Assembly (NCBI GenBank): GCA_028292345.1
Contig: JAQGMN010000442.1
Span: 1-14,616 of the forward strand
Length of the DNA stretch: 14,616 nucleotides
Direction: 5' to 3'
Source: Polaromonas sp.
GTDB lineage: Bacteria > Pseudomonadota > Gammaproteobacteria > Burkholderiales > Burkholderiaceae_C
Both the position numbers and the translations under genes were made by a program. Positions 1 to 6,927 of the stretch are shown in pieces. Numbering within the stretch: the stretch's first letter is position 1; each line of letters opens with the position of its first letter. A model generated the notes under the pieces. That model did not search any database, was not told where the DNA came from, and saw only the letters and a list, made by a program, of their open reading frames with translations.

Positions 1-375
1 GCGCAGCGGGCGGCGCGGCCAGTCCACCACGATGGGCAGGTCGATCAGGCCCCAGCCGCCGGGCGATGGCGCTGGCGCCAGGCGGCCCTCGACGACGGCC
101 AAATAACGTTTATGGACTTCGCGGCGCTCGAACAGCTGGCTCAGTGCGCGCTGCATGGCGCTGCCCCGGCCCATCAGCATCAGGCCCGAGGTGGCCATGT
201 CGAGCCGATGCACGACCAGCGCATCAGCGTAGCGCCGCTGCACCCGGCTGCTCAGGCAGTCCTGCTTGTCCTCGCCGCGCCCCGGCACGGCCAGCAGGCC
301 CGAGGGCTTGTTCAGCACCAGCAGGCTGTCGTCGCAGTAAATGATCTGGAAGGAATCCTCGCCCGCCAAAGCCAT
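1..375 (-). CDS. rluA: RluA-type rRNA/tRNA pseudouridine synthase (3' end outside the window)
   Basis: RluA converts uridine to pseudouridine in 23S rRNA (U746) and in some tRNAs (U32); that role comes from the E. coli family member. Only the first 125 residues are inside the window. They read as the RluA catalytic domain: NKPSGLLAVPGR near residues 24-35, then the signature VHRLDMATSGLML, whose Asp is the catalytic residue, and LIDLPIVVDWPRRP near the window edge. The first and last of these closely match E. coli RluA as I remember it, which is why I prefer RluA over RluC or RluD. No N-terminal S4 domain is present, as expected for RluA. I chose the ATG at 375; an in-frame GTG three codons upstream is possible. 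It lies 35 bp downstream of the VF530-type gene on the same strand and is probably the last or a late gene of the ndh transcript. Confidence 0.9.
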   Translation of the reverse strand, partial: MALAGEDSFQIIYCDDSLLVLNKPSGLLAVPGRGEDKQDCLSSRVQRRYADALVVHRLDMATSGLMLMGRGSAMQRALSQLFERREVHKRYLAVVEGRLAPAPSPGGWGLIDLPIVVDWPRRPLR

Positions 376-410
376 GGTGTTCACGGCCGGCGCCTGCGTT
401 GCACAGGGGC

Positions 411-734
411 TCAAGGCTTGGGCGGCGGAAAATTGTGAACCGTGGGGCTGCTGCGCCGGATGTCGCGCAGCATGAAAAGGTAAAGGCTTTCGACTTTCTC
501 GCGCGCCCAGGGCGTCTTGCGCAAGAACTTGAGACTCGACGCCACGCTGGGCTCGCTGGTGAAGCAGCGGATGTTGATGCGCTGGCCGAGGTCTTCCCAG
601 CCGTAGTGGGCGGCCAGCGCGGTGACGATGGCTTCGAGCTTGACGCCGTGGAGCGGATTGTCCGGCTGGTCCTGCGCCGCAGCGGAATCCGGCGATGGGG
701 CAGCTGAAGGTGAGGAACCAGCGGGCAGCATCAT
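411..734 (-). CDS. VF530 family (DUF2132) small DNA-binding protein
   Basis: A 107-residue protein whose core, from DNPLHGVKLEAIVTALAAHY through WEDLGQRINIRCFTSEPSV to SSLKFLRKTPWAREKVESLY (about residues 25-85), is the diagnostic sequence of the VF530/DUF2132 family. The family is named from a Vibrio fischeri protein and is annotated as DNA-binding; its biological role is not established. The first 24 residues are a low-complexity Ala/Ser/Pro leader and the last 20 are a short Pro-rich tail, so the protein is somewhat longer than the usual 70-80 residue domain. The start is a double ATG at 734/731 without a clear ribosome-binding site. The upstream 47-residue gene ends only 7 bp away, so translational coupling is likely. 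Confidence 0.85.
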   Translation of the reverse strand: MMLPAGSSPSAAPSPDSAAAQDQPDNPLHGVKLEAIVTALAAHYGWEDLGQRINIRCFTSEPSVASSLKFLRKTPWAREKVESLYLFMLRDIRRSSPTVHNFPPPKP

Positions 735-741
735 GCGTCGG

Positions 742-885
742 TTATTTGTTTTTCAGCTTGCCGCGCACCGGCACTTGCGTCACCACGGTCGGGCGCACCG
801 CGTCGGGCGACACGAGTTTTGGGGGCGACGTGTCTTTTTTTGGTTTCTTGACCATTTTGTCGTTGTTCTGCTGACCTTTTGCCAT
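742..885 (-). CDS. 47-residue basic small protein of unknown function
   Basis: A short gene encoding 47 residues, beginning MAKGQQNNDKMVKKPKKDTS and ending PVRGKLKNK. It is strongly basic (about eleven Lys and two Arg), has no hydrophobic segment and no cysteine, and is probably disordered. Support for it being real: a good ribosome-binding site (GGAGAAAA a few bases before the ATG at 885), a position that exactly fills the gap between ndh (32 bp upstream) and the VF530-type gene (7 bp downstream) on the same strand, and an amino-acid pattern I associate with small hypothetical proteins annotated in betaproteobacteria. A Lys-rich nucleic-acid-binding role is conceivable given its DNA-binding neighbour, but that is a guess. 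Confidence 0.7.
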   Translation of the reverse strand: MAKGQQNNDKMVKKPKKDTSPPKLVSPDAVRPTVVTQVPVRGKLKNK

Positions 886-917
886 GACTTTTCTCCAGTA
901 GGGTTGAGGCTAGATTA

Positions 918-2237
918 TCAGTGCAACTTTATACGGGGCCGGTGCGTCCGGTCAATCATTTCGGACAGCGTGATGAGCACGGTTTTGGTCAATCCGCCGA
1001 GCGCCAGCTGGTGCTGTTTGTGCAGCGCCCAGTACATCACCTTGGCCAGCTGCCCTTCGACAAAGAAGCTGCCTTTGCTCAGGCTGCCCATCAGGCTGCC
1101 GACCGAGGAATATTCCGACAGCGACACCAGCGAGCCTTGGTCCTTGTACAAAAAAGGCGCGGGCGCGTGCCCTTTTTTCCCTGCTGCCAGCAGCGGCAGT
1201 GAGCGCGCCAGGTACATGGCCTGCTGGTAGGCCGACTGGGCGCGGGGCGGCACCCAGGCACCGTCGGGTTGCGGGCAGGCGGCGCAGTCGCCAAAGGCAT
1301 AGATGCTGGCGTCGCGGCTGGTCTGCAGGTGGCCGTTGACCATCAACTGGTTGAGCTTGTTGGTCTCCAGCGGGTTGGCGCCGCCCAGCGTGGTTAAAAA
1401 GTCGGCGGCCTTCACGCCGGCCGCCCAGACGGTGATGGTGGAGTGAATGACCAGGCCGCTGGCCATGCTCAAGCTGTCGGCGGTGACTTCGACCACCTTC
1501 TCGCCGGTATGCACCTCGACGGCCAGCTTGCGCAATTCGCGCAGCGCCGACTCGCTCAGGCGTTCGGGCAGCTGCACCAGAAGGCGCGGGGAGGCCTCGA
1601 CCAGCACGATCTTCATGTCCTTTTGCGGGTCGATATGGTCAAAGCCGTAGCTGACCAGCACCCGGGCTGCCGCATGCAGCTCGGCCGCCAGCTCCACGCC
1701 AGTGGCGCCGCCGCCCACGATGGCCACCGTCAGCGGGCCGCGGGCCGCTGTGTGCGGCACGGTCTGCTCGCGGATGCAGGCATTGATCAGCCGGTCGTTG
1801 AGGTGCCTGGCGGCCTGCGGCGTGTCCAGTTTGATGGCATGCTCGGCGGCGCCCGGCGTGCCGAAGTCGTTGGTCTGGCTGCCTACCGCAATCACCAGCG
1901 TGTCGTAGGCCAGCGTCTGGACCGGTGTGATTTCGCGGCCGGTTTCATCATGGCTGCTGGCAAGTTCAATGGTTTTGCCGGAGCGGTCCAGCGAGGCCAG
2001 TCGGCCCAGCCGGAACTTGAAATGATGGGCTCTGGCCTGCGCCAGGTATTCGATTTCCTCGGCATGCGTGTCGTAGCTGCCAGCGGCCAGCTGGTGCAGC
2101 AGAGGCTTCCAGATGTGGGTGCGGGCGGCATCGACCAGCGTGATGTGGGCCTGCCCTTTTTTACCGAGCTGCTTGCCCAGTTTTGTCGCCAGCGCCAGTC
2201 CGCCGGCGCCTCCCCCGACGATCACGATTCGGTGCAT
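918..2237 (-). CDS. ndh: Type II NADH:quinone oxidoreductase (NDH-2)
   Basis: A 439-residue FAD-dependent, non-proton-pumping NADH dehydrogenase that passes electrons from NADH to membrane quinone. Two Rossmann dinucleotide motifs are visible: IVGGGAGGLALATKL at residues 6-20 for FAD and VAIVGGGATGVELAAELH at 171-188 for NADH. The FAD-binding YAFGDCAA lies at 313-320, and the NDH-2 quinone-site signature AQxAxQ is present as AQSAYQ at 333-338. The C-terminal 60 residues carry hydrophobic and amphipathic stretches consistent with peripheral membrane attachment. Length matches the family (about 430). The start at 2237 has a GGGAGAAA ribosome-binding site. It is the first gene of a minus-strand run that continues through the small basic protein, the VF530-type protein and rluA. 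A sulfide:quinone oxidoreductase is less likely because of the AQxAxQ motif and overall layout. Confidence 0.92.
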   Translation of the reverse strand: MHRIVIVGGGAGGLALATKLGKQLGKKGQAHITLVDAARTHIWKPLLHQLAAGSYDTHAEEIEYLAQARAHHFKFRLGRLASLDRSGKTIELASSHDETGREITPVQTLAYDTLVIAVGSQTNDFGTPGAAEHAIKLDTPQAARHLNDRLINACIREQTVPHTAARGPLTVAIVGGGATGVELAAELHAAARVLVSYGFDHIDPQKDMKIVLVEASPRLLVQLPERLSESALRELRKLAVEVHTGEKVVEVTADSLSMASGLVIHSTITVWAAGVKAADFLTTLGGANPLETNKLNQLMVNGHLQTSRDASIYAFGDCAACPQPDGAWVPPRAQSAYQQAMYLARSLPLLAAGKKGHAPAPFLYKDQGSLVSLSEYSSVGSLMGSLSKGSFFVEGQLAKVMYWALHKQHQLALGGLTKTVLITLSEMIDRTHRPRIKLH

Positions 2238-2307
2238 TGATTTTTCTCCCTGAGTGGAGGGTTTGCCGTTCGAGACGCGCCCTGACTATTGGACGGTGGT
2301 CTGATTG

Positions 2308-2334
2308 ATTATGCCCAGAGTGATTCGGAATCAA
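2308..2334 (-). promoter_or_regulatory. Candidate ndh promoter with overlapping dyad
   Basis: On the minus strand, TTGATT (2334-2329) and CATAAT (2313-2308) are separated by 15 bp, a slightly short sigma-70 layout about 70 bp upstream of the ndh start. The -35 element overlaps a perfect 13-bp dyad, TGATTC-G-GAATCA (2321-2333), which resembles but does not match an FNR box. This is pattern recognition only. Confidence 0.35.
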
Positions 2335-2404
2335 GCCGGGAAGACAAGGCTTCAGACTTTTACGCAGCTCCGTCGAAAGCATGCTGATCAATGTGATTTT
2401 TAGA

Positions 2405-2460
2405 TAAAAAAGGCCTGTAGCGCAAGCGCAACAAGCGCACCCAGCTATAAAAATAGTAGC
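2405..2460 (-). repeat. Short intergenic repeat, copy 1 (Comamonadaceae type)
   Basis: Read on the minus strand from 2460, this begins with the imperfect palindrome GCTACTATTTTTATAGC, continues TGGGTGCGCTTGTTGCGCTT, then GCGCTACAGGCC and a T-run. It aligns without gaps over about 42 columns with the copy at 10787-10845. I remember elements of this form (GCTA..ATAGCTG..TGCGC...GCGCTa.aGGCC) as numerous between genes in Polaromonas, Rhodoferax and Acidovorax genomes; that comes from memory. It lies in the 290-bp ndh/MFS intergenic region, about 70 bp before the MFS start. Apart from this copy and the candidate promoter, I see nothing in that region. Confidence 0.65.
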
Positions 2461-2527
2461 AACTGAAGTGAGGCCAATGAGCGGCTAGCATCCGTTCGGG
2501 CGCCTGCGGCTGTTAATCTTCTGCCCC

Positions 2528-3775
2528 ATGCCAAACCCCAGCTTTACCGAACTCACGCGCCAGCACGCCTTCATGCGGATGTGGTTTGCCCGCCTTTTCG
2601 GCACCACCGGCAACCAGATGCTGATGGTGGCCGTCGGCTGGCAGATGTATGAGCTGACCGGCAGCGCCTGGGACCTGGGGCTGGTCGGCCTCTACCAGTT
2701 TGCTCCGGCGCTGCTGCTGACGCTGGTGGCCGGCCATGTCGCTGACCGCCTGCACCGGGGGCGCATCGTGGCCGCCTGCATGGTGATTCAGGCCAGCGTG
2801 GCCTTGATTCTGGTGGCGGCCACCCAGGGCTGGGGCGCCGCGTCGGGCTGGGCTTCGCGGGAGCTGCTGTTGGGCGTATCGGTCATGCTGGGCGTGGCGC
2901 GGGCTTTCCAGATGCCGGCCCAGCAGGCGCTGACGCCGATGCTGGTGCCGCCGGCCATGCTGCCGCGTGCCATGGCCTTCAGCTCGGCCGGCATGCAGGC
3001 GGCGGTGATCAGCGGCCCGGCGCTGGGCGGCGTGATCTTTGTCGCCGGCGCCACGGCGGTGTATTCGACCTGCGCCTTTTTGTTCGCCACCGGCTGCGCG
3101 CTGGTCGCGGTGGTGCGCTACGACCATGTGCCGCCGCCGCGCGAGCCGGTGTCGGTGCGCACGCTGCTGGCCGGCGCCGAATTTGTCTGGCGGCGCAAGG
3201 CGCTGCTGGGCGCGGTGTCGCTGGACCTGTTCGCGGTGCTGCTGGGCGGCGCCACGGCCTTGCTGCCGATGTTCGCCAAGGACATCCTGCATGTCGGCCC
3301 CTGGGGGCTGGGCCTGCTGCGCGCCGCGCCGGCGGTGGGGGCCCTGCTGCTGTCGGTGGCGCTGACGCGCTGGCCGCTGGAGCGGCGTGTCGGCCGCACC
3401 ATGCTGATGGCGGTGGCGGTCTACGGCGTGTGCATGCTGGTGTTTGGCCTGTCCACCCACTTCATGCTGTCGATGGTGGCGCTGGCGGTGTCGGGCGGCG
3501 CCGACATGGTCAGCGTGGTGGTGCGCCAGACCTTGGTGCAGATCGAGACGCCCAACGACATGCGCGGCCGGGTCAGCGCGGTCAATTCGGTGTTTATCGG
3601 CGCGTCGAACCAGCTCGGCGAATTCGAGTCCGGCGCCACGGCGGCGCTGCTCGGGCCGGTCGGCTCGGTGGTCGCGGGCGGCATCGGGACGCTGCTGGTG
3701 GCCGCGCTCTGGCTCAAGGGCTTTCCGGCGCTAGCCAGCCGCGACCGGATGACCGATCCGCCGGCGCCAGGATAA
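2528..3775 (+). CDS. MFS transporter, EntS-like (MFS_3) exporter
   Basis: A 415-residue inner-membrane protein of the major facilitator superfamily with about 12 hydrophobic segments. The conserved loop between helices 2 and 3 is present as GHVADRLHRGRI (residues 69-80), the motif A equivalent. The repeat of this signature style at VQIETPNDMRGRVSAVNSVF (near 335-355), followed by GASNQLGEFESG, is typical of the MFS_3/EntS branch, which includes enterobactin exporters and many uncharacterised drug or metabolite exporters. The substrate cannot be told from sequence, and no siderophore genes are nearby. It is read divergently from ndh and converges on the cytochrome cassette with a 27-bp gap. 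The start at 2528 sits directly after a CTGCCCC stretch without a clear ribosome-binding site, but the protein begins where the family normally does. Confidence 0.88.
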   Translation: MPNPSFTELTRQHAFMRMWFARLFGTTGNQMLMVAVGWQMYELTGSAWDLGLVGLYQFAPALLLTLVAGHVADRLHRGRIVAACMVIQASVALILVAATQGWGAASGWASRELLLGVSVMLGVARAFQMPAQQALTPMLVPPAMLPRAMAFSSAGMQAAVISGPALGGVIFVAGATAVYSTCAFLFATGCALVAVVRYDHVPPPREPVSVRTLLAGAEFVWRRKALLGAVSLDLFAVLLGGATALLPMFAKDILHVGPWGLGLLRAAPAVGALLLSVALTRWPLERRVGRTMLMAVAVYGVCMLVFGLSTHFMLSMVALAVSGGADMVSVVVRQTLVQIETPNDMRGRVSAVNSVFIGASNQLGEFESGATAALLGPVGSVVAGGIGTLLVAALWLKGFPALASRDRMTDPPAPG

Positions 3776-3802
3776 AAGCCCGGGCGGCGCAGCCGGAGCG
3801 GG

Positions 3803-5092
3803 TCAATGCGCCTGGTTCGCCCGGACCCGGTTGACTTCCAGCGGCGTGACGGCGCCAGCCTGGTTGCCCCACGAGGTGCGGATATGGCTGATGAGGTCGG
3901 CCACCTCGCTGTCGCTGAGCACCAGCACGAAGGGCGGCATGCCAAAAGGCCGCGGGTTGCCTTGGGTGGCGGGCGCAAAGCCGCCGTTGAGCACCATCTG
4001 CACCAGGTTGTCGGTGGCCGCCATCGTCACCGCCCGGTTGCCCGCCAGCGGCGGATAGGCATGGGCAACGCCTTCCCCCCGCGCGCCGTGGCACTGGGCG
4101 CAATGCTGCTCGTACAGCTTGGCGGCTTTGCCGGCGCCCGGGGACGGCGTGGCGGGCTGGGGGGCAACGCTTTTTTCAGCCGGCAGGCCGGCGCCGGGAA
4201 GCGCCTTGAGGTAAGTGGCCATGGCCCCCAGGTCCTGGTCCGTCAGGTGCTGGGTGCTGCGCAGCACCACCTCGGCCATCGGCCCGCTGACCGAGGCGCC
4301 CGGCGCCACGCCGGTCTGCAGCAGCTGCACGATGCGCTGCTTGTCCCAGTCGCCCACGCCGGCCTCGTGCGGCGAAGTGAGCGACGGCGCGTACCAGTTC
4401 TGCATCGGGATCAGCCCGCCGGCCAGCGCCAGGCTCTGCCGGCTGCCGCCCAGCGCATCGCGCGGCGAGTGGCAGGCGCTGCAGTGGCCCAGTCCGTTGG
4501 CCAGGTAGGCGCCCCGGTTCCATTCGGCATCGCGGCTGGCGTCAGGCTGGTACACGCCCGGCTTGAAGTACAGCGCGCGCCAGACAGCCAGCGCGGCCTG
4601 CGAGCTGAAGGGAAAGCCGAGCGCATGCGGCCGGTTGGGCTGGTTCACCGCCGGCTGGCTGCGCAGGTAGGCAAAGATCGCGTCCGAATCCTCGCGCGTG
4701 ACCTGGGTGTAGCTGGTGTAGGGAAAGGCCGGGTACAGCAGCCGGCCGTTTTTGGAGCGGCCGTTGTGCATGGCGCGCCAGAAGTGCGCCGACGACCAGC
4801 TGCCGATGCCGGTGTTGGCGTCCGGCGTGAGGTTGGAGGTGAACACCGTGCCGAAGGGCGTCGGAATGCCCAGCCCCCCGGCGTAGCTGGCGCCGCCGCG
4901 CGCCGTGTGGCAGGCCATGCAGTTGCCGGCGCGCGCCAGGTAGGCGCCGCGCGCGATCAGGCTGTCGGTGGGCGCAAAAGCCGCGGTGGCCCGGACATCG
5001 GCCTCGTCCTGCACATTGAGCGCCCAGATGGCGGCAGCGGCGCCGAGCAGCAGCACGGCGATTCCCAGGGTCCATCGGGTGCGGGTTTTCAT
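3803..5092 (-). CDS. Tri-haem cytochrome c, alcohol dehydrogenase cytochrome subunit-like
   Basis: A 429-residue membrane-anchored, periplasmic c-type cytochrome with three haem-binding motifs: CMACH (residues 58-62), CSACH (204-208) and CAQCH (331-335). Three such domains in this order, with the LYPAFPYTSY stretch (119-128) after the first haem, are the layout of the cytochrome subunit of membrane alcohol, gluconate or sorbitol dehydrogenases (AdhB type, usually about 430-480 residues). Residues 8-24 form a hydrophobic signal or anchor segment. I chose the ATG at 5092 because the signal segment starts there; the open frame continues upstream but only antisense-like, low-quality sequence precedes it. 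The ATG overlaps the TGA of the di-haem cytochrome gene (ATGA), so the two are translationally coupled. No catalytic dehydrogenase subunit is adjacent, so the electron donor is unknown. Confidence 0.88.
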   Translation of the reverse strand: MKTRTRWTLGIAVLLLGAAAAIWALNVQDEADVRATAAFAPTDSLIARGAYLARAGNCMACHTARGGASYAGGLGIPTPFGTVFTSNLTPDANTGIGSWSSAHFWRAMHNGRSKNGRLLYPAFPYTSYTQVTREDSDAIFAYLRSQPAVNQPNRPHALGFPFSSQAALAVWRALYFKPGVYQPDASRDAEWNRGAYLANGLGHCSACHSPRDALGGSRQSLALAGGLIPMQNWYAPSLTSPHEAGVGDWDKQRIVQLLQTGVAPGASVSGPMAEVVLRSTQHLTDQDLGAMATYLKALPGAGLPAEKSVAPQPATPSPGAGKAAKLYEQHCAQCHGARGEGVAHAYPPLAGNRAVTMAATDNLVQMVLNGGFAPATQGNPRPFGMPPFVLVLSDSEVADLISHIRTSWGNQAGAVTPLEVNRVRANQAH

Positions 5093-5859
5093 TGTGGCGC
5101 TTTCATCTGGGTCGTTCCCGCGGCCGGCAGGGCCGCGCTGCCGCAGCGAAGGGGCTCGCTGCCGGGCGCTGCGGCGGGCGGCGAACCCGCGGGATGGGTA
5201 TCGGCCGGCAGCGGCTGGGCCGCCACCCAGCTGGCCACCGCGTTGATGTCTTCCAGGCTCAGGCGGTCCACGACCTCCTTCATGCAGTCGGGCGCATGGG
5301 CGCGGCGCTGGCCGGCCTTCCAGGCGCCCAGCTGGGCATTGAGGTAGTCGCGCGGCAGCCCGAGCAGCCCCGGCACCGCAGGCGCCACGCCGGTCATGGC
5401 CTGGCCGTGGCACTGGACGCAGGCGGGCAGCTTGCGGCCGGTGTCGCCGTGCAGGACCAGCTGCTCGCCCCGGCGCAGCACCGCAGCGGGCGCCTGGGCC
5501 GGCAGCGGCGCCGGATAGGGAATGTCCAGGCTGGCGAAATACTGCGCCATCTCCAGCAGGTAGGCGTCGCTCAGCGGATCGATCAGCCGGGTCATCAGGC
5601 CGTAATGGCGCCGACCTTCGCGGAAATTGAGCAGCTGGTTGTACAGGTAGCCGGCCGGCTTGCCGGCCAGTCGCGGGTAGTAGCCGTCGGGCGCGGCGCG
5701 GCCTTGCGGCCCGTGGCAGGCGGTGCAGGCCAGCGTGCGCTGGGCCATGGTGTCCTCGAACGGCGCGGCGGCGCCGGCGCCGGTGGCCAGCAGGGCGAAG
5801 CCCAGCAGGGCGGGCGCGGCAAGCCGGCGCGCCAGGGTCTGGAGTCGGGTCGTCGTCAT
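5089..5859 (-). CDS. Di-haem cytochrome c, c4/c553-like
   Basis: A 256-residue exported cytochrome with two c-type haem sites, CTACH (residues 45-49) and CVQCH (147-151), each followed by the c4-like pattern of a Pro-containing loop, a YLxxQL helix start (YLYNQL near 71-76; YLNAQL near 170) and a C-terminal helix. An N-terminal signal peptide is clear: basic start, hydrophobic 14-28, and a likely cut near AGA-AAP around residue 30. The last 40 residues are a Pro/Ala/Gly-rich tail with one lone cysteine, longer than in cytochrome c4. It is co-transcribed with the tri-haem cytochrome (ATGA overlap) and lies 75 bp downstream of the ferredoxin gene. It presumably shuttles electrons between the tri-haem partner and a terminal oxidase, which is inference. 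Confidence 0.85.
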   Translation of the reverse strand: MTTTRLQTLARRLAAPALLGFALLATGAGAAAPFEDTMAQRTLACTACHGPQGRAAPDGYYPRLAGKPAGYLYNQLLNFREGRRHYGLMTRLIDPLSDAYLLEMAQYFASLDIPYPAPLPAQAPAAVLRRGEQLVLHGDTGRKLPACVQCHGQAMTGVAPAVPGLLGLPRDYLNAQLGAWKAGQRRAHAPDCMKEVVDRLSLEDINAVASWVAAQPLPADTHPAGSPPAAAPGSEPLRCGSAALPAAGTTQMKAPQ

Positions 5860-5934
5860 GGCGAGATCATGCCTCAGCCCGCAGGCGCTTGCAGATGAAA
5901 GGCGCTGACATGGCAGAGGACCGTCGCTTCGGGA

Positions 5935-6261
5935 CTACAACAGCGCTTCGATCACCACATCGGAGGCGGGATGCGCCACGCAGGGCAGGATGAAGCCGTC
6001 GCGCTTTTCATCCAGGCTCAGCCCCGGCCAGTCGATGCGGTACACCACCTGGCCGCTGACCAGCCGGCACAGGCAGGTGCGGCAGGTGCCGTTGCGGCAT
6101 GAACTGTCCCGCAGCCACACGCCGGCCCGTTCGGCGGCCAGCAGCAGCGGCAGCGCCGCAGGCGCTTCGAACACCGTGCCGTCGCCGGCCATGCAGGCGC
6201 TGTAGACGAGGCTGGCCGGGTCTGTCAAATGGAGCGGGCGTGTCGGCTTGGGTTCTGGCAT
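5935..6261 (-). CDS. Plant-type [2Fe-2S] ferredoxin
   Basis: A 108-residue soluble electron carrier. The cluster ligands follow the plant-type pattern C-x4-C-x2-C...C, at C55, C60, C63 (SCRNGTCRTC) and C94 (ILPCVAHP). Two more cysteines, C23 and C65, are not standard ligands. The fold extends from the strand around VYSACMAGDGTVFEA (19-33) to the terminal VVIEAL. I chose the ATG at 6261; the open frame runs upstream to 6831, but that part is antisense to the acetyltransferase gene and cannot be the real N-terminus. It is read divergently from the acetyltransferase and is the first gene of the ferredoxin/di-haem/tri-haem run. The arrangement suggests a shared redox function, but a cytoplasmic ferredoxin and periplasmic cytochromes would not touch directly, so it may only be a neighbour. 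Confidence 0.85.
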   Translation of the reverse strand: MPEPKPTRPLHLTDPASLVYSACMAGDGTVFEAPAALPLLLAAERAGVWLRDSSCRNGTCRTCLCRLVSGQVVYRIDWPGLSLDEKRDGFILPCVAHPASDVVIEALL

Positions 6262-6322
6262 GGCGTGTCGGGTGCGAACAGGTCGTGGTGCAAGGCAAAA
6301 GCTGAATTTAACCCAAGCCCGC

Positions 6323-6350
6323 TTGGCGCCAATTCGAATTGCGCGACAAT
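6323..6350 (+). promoter_or_regulatory. Candidate sigma-70 promoter for the acetyltransferase
   Basis: TTGGCG (6323-6328), a 16-bp spacer, then GACAAT (6345-6350), 55 bp before the ATG at 6406. The GCGACAATCCGGCC context is one I often see upstream of betaproteobacterial genes. This is pattern recognition only. Confidence 0.45.
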
Positions 6351-6405
6351 CCGGCCTCTCCGACAGGCTGCCAGCCTTCCCCTGACTTTCACAAGCGATT
6401 TTTTT

Positions 6406-6927
6406 ATGTCCAGCTATTCCGTCCGCCCCGCCGTTGCCCGTGATGCCAAAGCCATTGCCGAAATCCATGTTGCCACCTGGCAAGCCGCCTACAAGGATTT
6501 GATGCCCGACGACTACCTGGCCAAGATGACGGTGGACAAGCGCCAGGCCTACTGGCGCGAGGCGATCGAGTACAGCGAGCCGCAGGTGCTGGTGGCCACG
6601 GACGGCGACGAGATCGTGGGCTTCGTCGGCTTCGACCGTTCGCGCGATCCCAAGACCCGCTCCACCGTGGGCGAGATCTGGGCCCTGTACGTGTTGCCCG
6701 CGCACTGGAGAAAGGGCGTGGGCCTGCAGCTGTGGGACGGCGCGCGCGATGGCCTCAAGGATGAGGGCTGCACGCAGGTCACGCTGTGGGTGCTGCTGGG
6801 CAATGAGCGCGCGCTGCAGTTTTGCGAGCATGCCGCCGGTTTCAAGCGCGAAATGCCGTCGCTCAAGACGGTCGATTTCGGCAGCGTGAAACTCGAGGAA
6901 TTGCGCCTCAAGCGGGCGGTGGACTGA
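6406..6927 (+). CDS. GNAT family N-acetyltransferase
   Basis: A 173-residue GCN5-related acetyltransferase that would transfer an acetyl group from acetyl-CoA to an amine on an unknown small molecule or protein. The acetyl-CoA-binding motif A is IWALYVLPAHWRKGVGLQL (residues 91-109), with a Trp at the usual Gln/Arg position of the pyrophosphate loop, a common variant. The C-terminal LGNERALQFCEHAAGF (131-146) matches the family motif NxxAxxFYExxGF. The N-terminal VRPAVARDAKAIAEIHVATW is also typical. Length is normal. The ATG at 6406 fits the domain boundary; an open frame upstream to 6229 is antisense to the ferredoxin promoter region. Its 3' end overlaps the convergent nitroreductase gene by 20 bp. 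Confidence 0.9.
   Translation: MSSYSVRPAVARDAKAIAEIHVATWQAAYKDLMPDDYLAKMTVDKRQAYWREAIEYSEPQVLVATDGDEIVGFVGFDRSRDPKTRSTVGEIWALYVLPAHWRKGVGLQLWDGARDGLKDEGCTQVTLWVLLGNERALQFCEHAAGFKREMPSLKTVDFGSVKLEELRLKRAVD

Noticed and set aside
2513..3460. A 315-codon minus-strand frame opposite the MFS gene
   Set aside because: His/Gln/Arg-rich antisense composition and no recognisable motif; the plus-strand MFS protein is clear.
3806..5347. A 513-codon open frame on the plus strand opposite the cytochrome genes
   Set aside because: Ala/Gly/Arg/Val-rich composition typical of the antisense frame of high-GC genes; the minus strand carries clear CxxCH cytochromes with a coupled ATGA overlap.
5093..5413. N-terminal extension of the tri-haem cytochrome frame upstream of 5092
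   Set aside because: The extension overlaps the di-haem cytochrome gene in another frame and reads as Arg/Gly/Ala-rich shadow; the signal segment begins at the internal ATG.
6262..6831. N-terminal extension of the ferredoxin frame to give 298 residues
   Set aside because: It is antisense to the acetyltransferase gene and its promoter; the ferredoxin domain starts after the ATG at 6261.
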